Positions 1-10,176 of a stretch of DNA of 64,000 nucleotides are shown one piece after another. Source of the DNA: Eurosta solidaginis (lineage: Eukaryota; Arthropoda; Insecta; Diptera; Tephritidae); the NCBI RefSeq assembly GCF_040869045.1, contig NC_090322.1, positions 269,664,662 through 269,728,661 of the forward strand. Reading direction: 5' to 3'. The notes under the pieces are model-generated. The model was not told where the DNA came from, did no database searches, and was given only the letters and a program-made list of their open reading frames with translations. The translations under genes and the position numbers were made by a program. The number at the start of each line of letters is the position of its first letter. The first letter of the stretch is position 1.

Positions 1-410
1 ATGACTTGAGTAAATATTGAGATATCTTCACCAAATTTGGTACACGAGCTTATCTGGACCCAGGTATTGAAAATGAGCGAAATCGGATGATAACCACGCC
101 CACTTTTTATATATATAACATCTTTGAAAACACAAAAAACCTGATTATTTAGTAAATAATACACCTAGAATGTTGAAATTTGACGTGTGGACTGATATTG
201 AGACTCTTGACAAAAATTTGAAAATTTTTTTGTGGCACCGCCACTTGTGATAAAATCAATTTTACAAGTATTATTAATCATAAATCAAAAATCGTTAAAC
301 CTATCATAACAAAATTCTGCAGAGAGGTTGCGTTTACTATAAGGAATTCTTTGAACAAAAATTAACGATATCGGTTAAGGACCACGCCCACTTTTATATA
401 AAAGATTTTT
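1..410. repeat. Left part of a ~300-bp tandem array split by the Penelope dimer
   Basis: The phrase 'accacgcccacttttatata' or a variant recurs at about 96 and 383 here, and at 7557 and 7862 on the far side of the Penelope dimer. When the dimer is removed the spacing is 287-307 bp. Other shared phrases are 'aatttggtacac' and 'gggcgtggcaccgcc'. This looks like a dispersed, internally repetitive element of flies; I do not recognise its family. Confidence 0.6.
398..410. repeat. Target-site duplication, left copy (13 bp)
   Basis: ATAAAAGATTTTT at 398-410 recurs exactly at 7265-7277, on either side of the Penelope inverted dimer. This shows that the whole of 411-7264 entered as one unit. Confidence 0.8.
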
Positions 411-521
411 CATAATTTTTTTCCTTTTTTGGCCGTTAGTATATACCGTTGTTATTGTTGAGCTCAAGGCCGGATTAAATAAAACGCTTTTATTTGGTTT
501 TAATTTAATTTAATGTCAATA

Positions 522-550
522 TTTCGACCTCAGTCTGAAGTCATCATCAG
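522..550 (-). ncRNA. Hammerhead-ribozyme-like core, copy A end
   Basis: On the minus strand CTGATGA is followed by a stem of six pairs (GACTTC/GAGGTC, one G-U) and GAAA. These are the two conserved core boxes and stem II of a hammerhead ribozyme. Such ribozymes are known in Penelope-like elements. I could not fix stems I and III or the cleavage site. Confidence 0.55.
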
Positions 551-820
551 GACTGCAAAAAACAATACGTATTTATAACAAACATATGCACCTAAAAACA
601 TTAATTAACATATATCATATCAACACAACTTACATCTTAAGCTGCACTTGCAAGACTAACATTTAACAAAACAATTATAAAATAAAACAGCGATTTATAA
701 TCTAAACAGAGAGTATAAACAAATGAAAGAACCGTAATTGTAAACAAAAAACTTTCAAAACAACAAAGTAATAGACGGAGAATACATAAATGCGTGGTCA
801 TCTCAGCATTACAATTACAT

Positions 821-2937
821 TCAAAACGAAGACGAAGCCTTTATATTTGTGTGGGTGGGTAAAAAATGTTTGTTGTTCCTGATTAGGTTGCGGTAGACAT
901 GTGAACAATTCGCGATGTCCGTTTTAAAATTCATCCTCTTATCATTAGGGGTGTCCACTATGTGTAGCATTTCTAACATGAAACGTTTATTATAATTTCT
1001 CTCCTTTTATAAAATAGCGACATTGTCAAAGTCCGGGTAATGTCCTGTATCTTGGCAGTGCGAAGTTAAAGCTGTTTTGTTGTCCGCAAAATTGTTCCTT
1101 AATTTTATGTTAGATTTGTGTGCGAATATCCTTGTCTTAAGTTTTGTTTTTGTAGTACCCACATATACTTTCTCGCATATGTGGGACCCGTCACCATTGC
1201 AAGGAATCTTGTATACAATATCCGATTTTTCTTGTGTTGAGATTTTATCTTTTAGATTACTGAACATTTTCCGTAGTGTGTTGTCATAGGTGAAAGCTAA
1301 CCGCACGATTTCTTTGTCATACATGTTCGAATATCTTATTCTTTCTGATAATCTCGGGACATATGTTGCAGACTTGTATATCTTGACGTTTTTAGCTTCT
1401 TTATTAACGCTATCACTGGGTCGGGAATAATAATCTCGAATTATTTTCTTGGTTAGCTCTGTGGGAAAGTTGTTGTTTTCCAAGACCTTTTTAATAACTA
1501 TAATATTTTTCTCATGGTAAATATTGTCGCTGATGGACAAAACTCGTCTGACAAAATTATTAGCAGTGTTCAAAATGGTACCAATCTATGGTTAAGAAAT
1601 TATTCCTTCTTATGATCAATGTATTCAAGAAAGGTAGTTTTCCGTCTTTTTCTATTTCCAATGTGAATTTGATGGAGCTGTGATATCCATTGAGTGTATT
1701 CAACATTATGTTCGTATCTTCCGTTCTTATTATAGCGAATAAGTCGTCCACATACTTTGTTAGTAATCGTGGTTTGTTCACCGATTCAGTCTCAAATCTG
1801 GTTAACAGTTCTTCCATCACGATATCCGCTATTACAGGTGAAGCTAGTGATCCCATTGGCATTCCTGGCCGTTGCTCGTATATTTTATCCTTGTATTTAA
1901 AATATCGGTTTTCCTTGATACGGAACTTAACAGCGGTCAAGAAAAACTCTTTTGCCATGGACGTGTGTTCTTTTATCTGGTCCCATTTGGAATCTATTAT
2001 ATCAAGGGCCAAATCTACTGGGATACTGGGAAATAAGGAAGCAACATCGAACACTAAACACTCATCATCATACACATAAGTATCCTTAATCCTATTATTG
2101 AAGTCTATCGGGTCTTTTACATTATACTTGGATACCCGCGTTAGATTTTTTAAAATTTGGACAACGAATTTACCCATACTGTAGGACGGAGAATTGACAG
2201 ACGAACAAATATGTCTAAGCGGAATATCTGCCTTGTGGATTTTGGGCAGCCCATAAATTCGGGGCGGGTTTGCTGTTTTACAATTAAGACGGAATTTTTT
2301 TTTTAGATGGATTTGTTGTTGTACATTTTTTCTACTATTTCATTATTTTTTTGTTGTAGCCTACTGGTGGGATCGCGCTTTAACACTCTGTATGTGGAAA
2401 TATCATTCACGATCGTCTGCATCTTTTTGTCATATTCTAACTTATCCATCACTACTGTGACGTTTCCCTTATCTGCGTTGAGGATTAATAGTTGTTCATT
2501 GTTCCTTAAAAATTGTTTGGTAGAGCGCAGGGTGTCCTTTGTAAATCTATCTCTAACCGAAGTTGTCGTCATGTTTAAGTGATTTTGCAGAAGTGCCGTC
2601 AGGTTGTTTCTTTCAATTTCTTGTTTGTCTTTTTCTTTAATTGTCTGTATGTAATTTTCTCCGTCAGCTATTATTTTAAACAGTGGAATTTTACTCACTT
2701 CTGTTGGCAGCGCATGTTTAGGTCCTAGAGAAAGGAGCCATTGAATGTTTGTAGCTATTTTTGTGTTGGTCGTGTTTGCAATCCATTCCGGTATCACCCT
2801 AATATTCAATAGTTGTTCTTATTTTCGTTTAAGATCCTCATATTTGTTAACTTGTGACGTTTTCATGTTCGTTTTGAGTTTGTTCGTCAACAGTTCTTCG
2901 CTTTTGAAGAATGCCGTGGAGTCGTGTGTGTTGATGT
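821..2937 (-). pseudogene. Penelope-like RT/GIY-YIG polyprotein, copy A (broken)
   Basis: The frame is cut into three blocks (about 2303-2809, 1560-2177 and 1007-1573) by frameshifts. One codon is missing in the RT motif A region (ECLVFDVASLF, where copy B has ECLVSFDV). About 60 nt are missing after DWYH, where copy B continues with a SGRLINFYS stretch. The RT catalytic box YVDDLFAII is intact here, unlike in copy B. The GIY-YIG region (YVGTTKTKLKTRI...) and the 3' end are present. The 5' end is lost at the MITE at 2938. Confidence 0.85.
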
Positions 2938-3129
2938 CATGGTGGAACGATACAAGGTGGCAGCATGGGACAGCTGATTATAAACTTTTTTATTTGGTTT
3001 GATACATCAACTTCCGGCGCAGTACGATTTTGACATTTGTCCATCGAATTTACAAAAACAAAGTACATGGAATTTTTATTTGTTTGTAGGTATGTCACCA
3101 TGCTGCCACCTTATATCTTTCCGCCATGG
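2938..3129. mobile_element. MITE with CATGGYGGAACGATACAAGG inverted ends
   Basis: The ends are inverted copies with a few mismatches, and the interior matches the MITE at 54306-54490 in reverse orientation. It lies at the 5' border of Penelope copy A. No coding capacity. Confidence 0.7.
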
Positions 3130-3137
3130 TTGATTTA

Positions 3138-3567
3138 TTGTGTTATTTCTGTCCTTAATCTATTTACCTTATTTCCTTTTTGACGCAGAAGTTCGTGCTT
3201 TATTGCTATGATAATATTTAGAAGTTTCCAATTGATCTTTTCTATGTATGTATCACGATGTTTGAAAGTTTTGTTGGTATTTTGCTGTTGCTGATGTTGT
3301 TGTTGATAATGTAAGTAATGTTTTTGGTCGCATTGCTGATAAATTTCGGTGTTATTCATATTTATCAGCAATGCGAGCAATAACATTACTTACATTATCA
3401 ACAACAACATCAGCAACAGAAAAATACCAACAAAACTTTCAAACATCGTGAATACATACATAGAAAAGATCAAGTGGAAACTTCTAAATATTATCAAAGC
3501 AATAAAGCACGAACTTCTACGTCAAAAAGGAAATAAGGTAAATAGATTAAGGACAGAAATAACACAA
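3138..3567. repeat. Central palindrome of the Penelope dimer
   Basis: Arms of about 207 bp (3138-3344 and 3360-3567) are inverted copies around a 15-bp centre. Each arm can be read as a basic peptide (…WKLLNII..IKHELLRQKGNKVNRLR…), perhaps the 5' part of the element. The palindrome is probably the head-to-head junction. Confidence 0.75.
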
Positions 3568-3591
3568 TTTTTCCCTTTCTAACACACGGCA

Positions 3592-3680
3592 GTTTGACAC
3601 TTCGGTCAGTGTCAAACTAGCGTGGAACCCAGTGGAACCTGCGTGGAACATGAGTTTTGACACTGAACGAAGTGTCAAAA
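3592..3680. promoter_or_regulatory. Two matched hairpins enclosing three GTGGAAC repeats
   Basis: Hairpin 1 (3592-3617) has arms GTTTGACACT/AGTGTCAAAC and a 6-nt loop. Hairpin 2 (3655-3680) has arms TTTTGACACT/AGTGTCAAAA and a 6-nt loop. Between them GTGGAAC occurs at 3622, 3632 and 3643, spaced 10-11 bp, one helical turn. It lies upstream of the copy B frame. A regulatory role is inference. Confidence 0.4.
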
Positions 3681-4370
3681 TTACCGGGGTTGCTTCGTCG
3701 AAAGCGACACAGGGAAGCAAAAAAGGGATCGGAATATCAGATATGGGTTGCTGTGATGGTACATTTTTTTGAACGAATTTAGTAGGAAATTTTAAGTGCA
3801 CCCATATGGGTCCTTCAGAATATTATAAAAAAGTCTTCAATTGGGGTATCTGAGGACGCGTAGTTATTTCAGTATTAAGAATACAAACACGTAAGTTAAG
3901 TTTTTCTACCCGTTCAAAAGTTCTCCGCGAAATACAGTTTGAAACCGAGGTCGACTGCAATAACCCGTCAAAAAAAGCGGAAAGAAAAATGAATAGACGC
4001 ATTTTGTCCTGTTGTCAATAGTCCGAAGAGAAAAGTATTCGAATTATTGGAAGCGGGGCCAAAACGCGTCTATTAATACCTCCCCCGACGGTTTTGGTCG
4101 TGTTTTAGCAATCGTCCCCGGTAATAAAGTATCACAATTTGTTAATTAAAATTGTCCAAAATATATGGTTATTAAAGAGAGATGTAATTAAGAGCTCGTT
4201 TGAAAGTAAATAAGTATATTTCTTTGTAATATAAGAAAAAAAAATTTTAAGCAGTTTTCGATAGCAGCTACTAAACTTTTTTTGGTCCTAAGAAGTACAA
4301 CAGTGCCAAATAGCATCCACAAAAAAAAACGAACAAGAACAAGCATTTTATCAGGTGAGCGTGGCTGTGT
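3681..4370 (+). other. 5' leader region of Penelope copy B
   Basis: AT-rich sequence with no convincing frame, between the hairpin pair and the coding region. It has no match in copy A that I can see, so it may hold the 5' leader that copy A lost. Confidence 0.4.
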
Positions 4371-6605
4371 ATGTGCGTGCTGCTACATATCCTACTTGTA
4401 GACCTGTACAATGCACAATTCATCAACACACACGACTCCACGGCATTCTTCAAAAGCGAAGAACTGTTGACGAACAAACTCAAAACGAACATGAAAACGT
4501 CACAAGTTAACAAATATGAGGATCTTAAACGAAAACAAGAACAACTATTGAATATTAGGGTGATACCGGAATGGATTGCAAACACGACCAACACAAAAAT
4601 ACCTACAAACATTCAATGGCTCCTTTCTCTAGGACCTAAACATGCGCTGCCAACAGAAGTGAGTAAAATTCCACTGTTTAAAATAATAGCTGACGGAGAA
4701 AATTACATGCAGACAATTAAAGAAAAAGACAAACAAGAAATTGAAAGAAACAACCTGACGGCACTTCTGCAAAATCACTTAAACATGACGACAACTTCGG
4801 TTAGAGATAGATTTACAAAGGACACCATGCGCTCTACCAAACAAGTTTTACGGAACAATGAACAACTATTAATCCTCAACGCAGAAAAGGGAAACGTCAC
4901 AGTAGTGATGGATAAGTTAGAATATGACAAAAAGATGCAGACGATCGTGAATGATATTTCCACATACAGAGTGTTAAAGCGCGACCCCACCAGTAGGCTA
5001 CAACAAAAAAATAATGAAATAGTAGAAAAAATGTACAACAACAAGTCCATCGACCTAAAAGAAAAATTTCGTCTTAATTGTAAAACAGCAAACCCGCCCC
5101 GAATTTATGGGCTGCCCAAAATCCACAAGGCAGACATTCCGCTTAGACCTATTTGTTCGTCTGTCAATTCTCCGTCCTACAGTATGTGTAAATTCGTTGC
5201 CCAAATTTTAAAAAATCTAACGCGGGTATCCAAGTATAATGTAAAAGACGCGATAGACTTCAAGAATAGGATTAAGGATACTTATGTGTATGATGATGAG
5301 TGTTTAGTGTCTTTCGATGTTGCTTCCTTATTTCCCAGTATCCCAGTATATTTGGCCCTTGATATAATAGATTCCAAATGGGACCAGATAAAAGAACACA
5401 CGTCCAAGGCAAAAGAGCTTTTCTTGATCGCTGTTAAGTTCTGTAGCAAGGAAAAGCGATATTTTAAGTACAAGGATAAAATATACGAGCAACGGTCAGG
5501 AATGCCACTGGGATCACCAGCTTCACCTGTAATAGCGGATATCGTGATGGAAGAACTGTTAACCAGATTTGAGACTGAATCGGTGAACAAACCACGATTA
5601 CTAACAAAGTATGTGGACCACTTATTCGCTATAATAAGAACGGAAGATACGAACATAATGTTGAATACACTCAATGGATATCACAGATCCATCAAATTCA
5701 CATTGGAAATAGAAAAAGACGGAAAACTACCTTTCTTGGATACATTGGTCATCAGAAGGAATAATTTCTTAACCATAGATTGGTACCAAAAATCAACAGC
5801 CTCGGGGAGGCTCATAAATTTCTACTCACAACATGAAAAAATACTTATTTTGAACACTGCTAATAATTTTGTCAGACGAGTTTTGTACATCAGCGACAAT
5901 ATTTGCCATGAGAAAAATATTATAGTTATTAAAAAGATCTTGGAAAACAACAACTTTCCCACAGAGCTAACCAAGAAAATAATTCGCGATTATTATTCCC
6001 GACCCAGGGATAGCATTAATAAAGAAGCTAAAAACGTCAAGATATACAAGTCTGCAACATATGTCCCGAGATTATCAGAAAGAATACGATATTCGAACAT
6101 GTATGACAAAGAAAACGTGCGGTTAGCTTTCACCTATGACAACACACTACGGAAAATTTTCAGAAATCTAAAAGAAGATAAAATCTCAACACAAGAAAAA
6201 TCGGATATTGTATACAAGATTTCTTGCAATGGTGACAGGTCCCACATATGCGACAAAGTATATGTGGGTACTACAAAAACAAAACTCAAGACAAGGATAT
6301 CCGCACACAAATCTAACATAAAATTAAGGAACAATTTTGCGGACAAAAAAACAGCTTTAACTTCGCACTGCCAAGATACAGGACATTACCCGGACTTTGA
6401 CAATGTCGCTATTTTAGAAAAGGAGAGAAATTATAATAAACGTTTCATGTTAGAAATGCTACACATAGTGGACACCCCTAATGATAAGAGGATGCATTTT
6501 AAAACGGACATCGCGAATTGTTCACATGTCTACCGCAACCTAATCAGGAACAACAAACATTTTTTACCCACCCACACAAATATAAAGGCTTCGTCTTCGT
6601 TTTGA
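4371..6605 (+). CDS. Penelope-like reverse transcriptase/GIY-YIG endonuclease, copy B
   Basis: 744 codons without interruption. The N-terminal third is basic and Lys/Asn-rich (RVIPEWIANTT, DRFTKDTMRSTKQ). The RT palm follows: GLPKIHK, RPICSSVNSPSY, motif A SFDVASLFPSIP, GMPLGSPASPVIADIVME, the catalytic box and LPFLDTLV. The C-terminus is the endonuclease (VYVGTTKTKLKTRISAHKS ... ALTSHCQDTGH ... LEKERNYNKRFMLEMLHI). The catalytic box reads YVDHLFAII, so the second of the two metal-binding Asp residues is His. Despite the open frame this copy is probably catalytically dead, while copy A has the intact box in a broken frame. The first 40 codons may not all be translated; a later Met is possible. 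Confidence 0.88.
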   Translation: MCVLLHILLVDLYNAQFINTHDSTAFFKSEELLTNKLKTNMKTSQVNKYEDLKRKQEQLLNIRVIPEWIANTTNTKIPTNIQWLLSLGPKHALPTEVSKIPLFKIIADGENYMQTIKEKDKQEIERNNLTALLQNHLNMTTTSVRDRFTKDTMRSTKQVLRNNEQLLILNAEKGNVTVVMDKLEYDKKMQTIVNDISTYRVLKRDPTSRLQQKNNEIVEKMYNNKSIDLKEKFRLNCKTANPPRIYGLPKIHKADIPLRPICSSVNSPSYSMCKFVAQILKNLTRVSKYNVKDAIDFKNRIKDTYVYDDECLVSFDVASLFPSIPVYLALDIIDSKWDQIKEHTSKAKELFLIAVKFCSKEKRYFKYKDKIYEQRSGMPLGSPASPVIADIVMEELLTRFETESVNKPRLLTKYVDHLFAIIRTEDTNIMLNTLNGYHRSIKFTLEIEKDGKLPFLDTLVIRRNNFLTIDWYQKSTASGRLINFYSQHEKILILNTANNFVRRVLYISDNICHEKNIIVIKKILENNNFPTELTKKIIRDYYSRPRDSINKEAKNVKIYKSATYVPRLSERIRYSNMYDKENVRLAFTYDNTLRKIFRNLKEDKISTQEKSDIVYKISCNGDRSHICDKVYVGTTKTKLKTRISAHKSNIKLRNNFADKKTALTSHCQDTGHYPDFDNVAILEKERNYNKRFMLEMLHIVDTPNDKRMHFKTDIANCSHVYRNLIRNNKHFLPTHTNIKASSSF

Positions 6606-6636
6606 ATGTAATTGTAATGCTGAGATGACCACGCAT

Positions 6637-6910
6637 CATAGTGTACCTATACCAAGTGTGTTCACTAAGCGATAAACGTCAAAACTACAAACAGCCTCGC
6701 TCACCTGATGGAAATCTCAGGTCTAGAGTCGCATTTTTGGTCTCAACGACAACATTTTTGACTACCAATCGTATCGACTTTTTCAATTTTTCAATCATTC
6801 GGCGCACTCGGTAATGGTATCCATTTTGAATTCGCTGTCATTCCGAATCCAGCGAGTGCCTGTCAGAATGCTTGACAGATAAGTCAACACACTTGTACTT
6901 GTACACTATG
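6637..6910. mobile_element. hAT-type MITE in the Penelope 3' region
   Basis: 274 bp with inverted ends starting CATAGTGTAC and matching over about 30 bp. An exact 8-bp target duplication CCACGCAT flanks it (6629-6636, 6911-6918). Penelope copy A has the empty site, so this insertion came after the dimer formed or struck one arm only. Confidence 0.8.
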
Positions 6911-7157
6911 CCACGCATTTATGTATTCTCCGTCTATTACTTTGTTGTTTTGAACGTTTTTTGTTTACAATTACGGTTCTTTTATTTGTTTATACTCTCT
7001 GTTTAGATTATCAATCGCTGTTTTGTTTTATAATTGTTTTGTTAAATGTTAGTCTTGCAAATGCAGCTTAAGATGTAAGTTGTGTTGATATGATATATGT
7101 TAATTAATGTTTTTAGGTGCATATGTTTGTTATAAATACGTATTGTTTTTTGCAGTC

Positions 7158-7186
7158 CTGATGATGACTTCAGACTGAGGTCGAAA
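7158..7186 (+). ncRNA. Hammerhead-ribozyme-like core, copy B end
   Basis: Mirror copy of 522-550: CTGATGA at 7158-7164, stem II, then GAAA at 7183-7186. Identical core in both ends of the dimer. Confidence 0.55.
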
Positions 7187-7264
7187 TATTGACATTAAAT
7201 TAAATTAAAACCAAATAAAAGCGTTTTATTTAATCCGGCCTTGAGCTCAACAATAACAACAACG

Positions 7265-7277
7265 ATAAAAGATTTTT
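7265..7277. repeat. Target-site duplication, right copy (13 bp)
   Basis: Exact copy of 398-410. After it the host tandem array resumes. Confidence 0.8.
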
Positions 7278-8110
7278 AAAAGGGTTGTGGACGAATAAAA
7301 TAAGCTATATCTTTGCAAAAAAGAGCTTTATATCAATGGTACTTCATTTCCAAAGTTTATTTATGACAGTAAATAGGAAAAACTTCAAATTTAAAACAAT
7401 GGGCGTTGCACCGCCCCTTTTATGACTAAGAAATTTTCTATGTTTCGGGAACCATAACTCGAAGAAAATTTAACGGATCGTAATAAAATTTGGTACACAA
7501 TGTTTCCCTATAGCAGGAAATATTTCTAGAAAAAATGGACGAGATCAGTTAAATACCACGCCCACTTTTATATAAAAGATTTTTAAAAGGGTCCTAGACG
7601 AAAATAATGAGCTATATCTTAGCGAAAAAGAGCTTTGTATCAATAGAATTTTACTTTCTAAATTGAATTATAACATTTAATTGGAAAACACTACAATTTT
7701 TTAAAATGGGTGTGGCACCGCCCCTTTTATGACTAAGCAATTTTCTATGTTTCGGGAGCCATAACTCGAAGAAAAATTAATGGATCGTAATAAAATTTGG
7801 TACACAAATTTTCCCTATAGCAGGAAATATTTCAAGAAAAAATGGAATAGATCGGGTAAAGACCACGGCAACTTAGATATAAAACAAGTTTGAAAGGCTC
7901 GTATACTAGAATAATAAGCTATAACTTAGCAAAAAATAGTTTTGAATCAATTATATTTCACTTATCAAGTTTTATTGTAAGAGGAAATGGAGAACATTTT
8001 TTTTTAAACGGGCGGTGCCACGTGTTATGTAGAAAAGTAGTTTATCTGAAATGAAATGTACAATTGAAGCTCACGCTGAGTATATAATGTTCGGTTACAC
8101 CCAAACTTAG
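7278..8110. repeat. Right part of the ~300-bp tandem array
   Basis: About three degenerate units follow the Penelope insertion. Each has the phrases 'cgccccttttatgactaag', 'ctatgtttcgggagccata' and 'aatttggtacacaa'. The array ends near 'tcggttacacccaaactta'. No open frame of note. Confidence 0.6.
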
Positions 8111-8225
8111 ACTCATTTACTTGTTTTTTTTATTGATTTGCTACTTAAATGGTGTAAACGGGCGTGAAATAATTAAATGCAACAAAGTTAGTGAGTGATC
8201 ACATTTTTATTCAATAATTTTTTTT

Positions 8226-8411
8226 TTTAATAATTTGGGAAAAATTTAAATAACGTGACATCAGGACGGACAAGGCGACAGCTGTTTCGATTATACCTTG
8301 TAAATCTCTTCAAAGCCTTTTCTCCCGGGAGTGGGATTTGAACCCGCACTCCTACGATAGTTGAAAGTGTTATAAACGCATTCAGCCATGTCATTTCCCC
8401 AAATTATTAAA
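8226..8411 (-). mobile_element. tRNA-derived SINE-like unit between 14-bp inverted repeats
   Basis: On the minus strand an A-box-like TGGCTGAATGCG (8377-8388) and a B box GGTTCAAATCC (8334-8344) lie 33 bp apart, as in class II tRNA genes. A GGGAG-ending acceptor-like stem is present but there is no proper cloverleaf. A perfect 14-bp inverted repeat (TTTAATAATTTGGG) borders the unit at 8226-8239 and 8398-8411. Best read as a tRNA-derived SINE rather than a tRNA gene. Confidence 0.6.
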
Positions 8412-8968
8412 TAAATTATAAAATTAAAAATTTCTCCAAATAAATGTTTTCATACATTTAAAGCAATAAGGGTAATCCCCGCTTAAATATTCAATTTTTT
8501 TTTATTGAAGAAACTAAAATATTTGAAAAAATATCAATCTATTACTAACCTGATGAGCAAATGCATAACCAGAGCGCAATGATCGGCGCGCTTTTCTTGC
8601 TGAGGGTGTTCTCATTACCAAATTGCTCTGCCGTTGACGCGAGCGTGTGCTAACACGACATTTCAAACGAATCTGGACAAAGGATATATGGATGATAATT
8701 TATAATTTTTCCCTTAATTATTATGCACAAAATACATATGTACATACATATATACAAACATGCATGCATAGCAGAGTTGATCATTATTCAAATCAAATGT
8801 TATTGACCTTTGCATTTAAATTAATTTGAAATCGCAATTTAAAATTGTGTTAAATATTCTCTAATCATAACACTGGCACATAAAAAAAGTGCTATGCACA
8901 TGGGACTAGACCCACGTTCCTTCCTATATGTATTTCTCTAATCATAATTAATGCGAATAACGATTTTT
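8412..8968. other. AT-rich sequence, nothing recognised
   Basis: Contains only short low-complexity runs (TACATATGTACATACATATA type). No gene or repeat border was recognised. Confidence 0.5.
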
Positions 8969-9385
8969 TGTTGTTGTTGTTGTTGTAGCGATAAGGCTGC
9001 TCCCCGAAGGCTTTGGGGAGTGTTATCGATGTGATGGTCCTTTGCCGGATACAGATCCGGTACGCTCCGGTAACACAGCACCATTAAGGTGCTAGCCCGA
9101 CCATCTCGGAAACGATTTATGTGGCCACATTAAACCTTCAGGCCATCCCCTCCCTCCCCACCACCAAGTTCCATAAGGAGCTTGGGGTCGCCAGAGCCTC
9201 GTCTGTTAGTGAAACAGGATTCGCCGCGGATAGGTGAGGTTGACAATTAGGTTTGGAGAAGCTATGTATTGCGCTGGCAACCTGAAGGGTTGCGCTACAC
9301 ACCCCTTGAATCTGGTATTTTAGTCGCCTCTTACGACAGGCATACCTACCGCGGGTATATTCTTACCCCCTTACCCGCTGGGGGC
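8969..9385. repeat. GC-rich dispersed repeat, copy 1
   Basis: Starts with (TTG)n and 'tagcgataagg', then 'ggtcctttgccggatacag' and 'gccagagcctcgtctg', ending 'cccgctgggggc'. A second copy is at 60289-60597 and a fragment at 63540-63590. It may be the untranslated end of a non-LTR element, but I cannot name the family. Confidence 0.65.
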
Positions 9386-9927
9386 ATTTTTTTTTGTACT
9401 GCACAACTCTGAAGCATTGTGTATAACACAAGGGCGATGTCTAAGGCACAGGCAACAAATTCACAGTTACTTTTAGTACTGTGTTTCTATCGCTCGTATG
9501 AGAGCCAACGGTTAACGGCATCTTGAAGACAGTGTTAGCCAGTTTGACAGATTACATACCACATTTCGACTGCCGTTTCAGAAAATTCTGAGATAGGAAG
9601 TTCTTCAAATTAATTCTGAGATAGGGCGTTATTCTAAATTATTCTCACATAAGGCGTTTTCGAAACGGCAGCCGAGATAGGGTGATATTCCACTCAGCAG
9701 TCGATTTGTTCTTATATACAATGCTCGGAAGTCTGTCACGTCAGTATGTTTGTGCTGGGACCCCGAATACGTTGATTTTGCGCGAAAAGTAATACCAAGG
9801 GGGGTTAAAATTACTAGATCAATAACATTTTTGAAATTATTCAATAATAGTTGACTAGGCGTTAATGCTTGTTTGTATGTACATACCTTATGAATGTGCA
9901 TATAAAGTTTTAAATGTATGTATGTAC
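9386..9927. other. Unassigned DNA left of the last visible exon
   Basis: Holds a local repeat of 'attctgagatagg' type phrases (about 9585-9690). No exon continuing the flippase was found. Confidence 0.4.
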
Positions 9928-10176
9928 CTTATCAGTTAGACTAGGATGTACATCAATTAGATAGAATTTGTAAGCTAATACTGGTACCATTATAACAACT
10001 ACCGTTATTACCATAGTTGTCCAGAATGTCAAATCTTTCATTGCCATTGCAAGTGAACCAACATAGGGACCACCAAAGACATAATTATAAAAATAGTCCA
10101 ACACAAAAAAGCAAACTAAACTACCCCAAATGGTTATATGATTGAAGATAGTCCAATATGAGGTATATAAGGCAAT
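9928..10176 (-). CDS. ATP8B-like: P4-ATPase exon 16: membrane segments 9-10, last exon seen
   Basis: Eighty-three codons, phase 0 on both sides. It encodes [19 protein letters not shown], two more hydrophobic helices (the last around [20 protein letters not shown]) and ends HPSLTDK at a gtacata donor. The family normally continues with a basic cytosolic tail ending near a GxAFAHQEG-type motif. I found no such exon between 1 and 9927, so the 3' end probably lies beyond the left edge. Confidence 0.93.

Larger units (their letters stand above)
411..7264. mobile_element. Penelope-like retroelement, head-to-head inverted dimer
   Basis: Two copies of one Penelope-like element face away from a central palindrome. 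Copy A reads on the minus strand and is broken; copy B reads on the plus strand and is nearly intact. The outer ends (447-800 and 6911-7262) are inverted copies of the same 3' region. A 13-bp target duplication flanks the pair. Penelope-like elements encode a telomerase-related reverse transcriptase joined to a GIY-YIG endonuclease. Two later insertions interrupt it, at 2938-3129 and 6637-6910. Confidence 0.88.

Noticed and set aside
8226..8411. Functional tRNA gene
   Set aside because: A and B boxes are present but the acceptor and anticodon arms do not fold into a cloverleaf.
9629..9901. Flippase C-terminal exon
   Set aside because: The frame lacks the basic tail and GxAFAHQEG-type ending expected after membrane segment 10, and no acceptor in the right phase was found.
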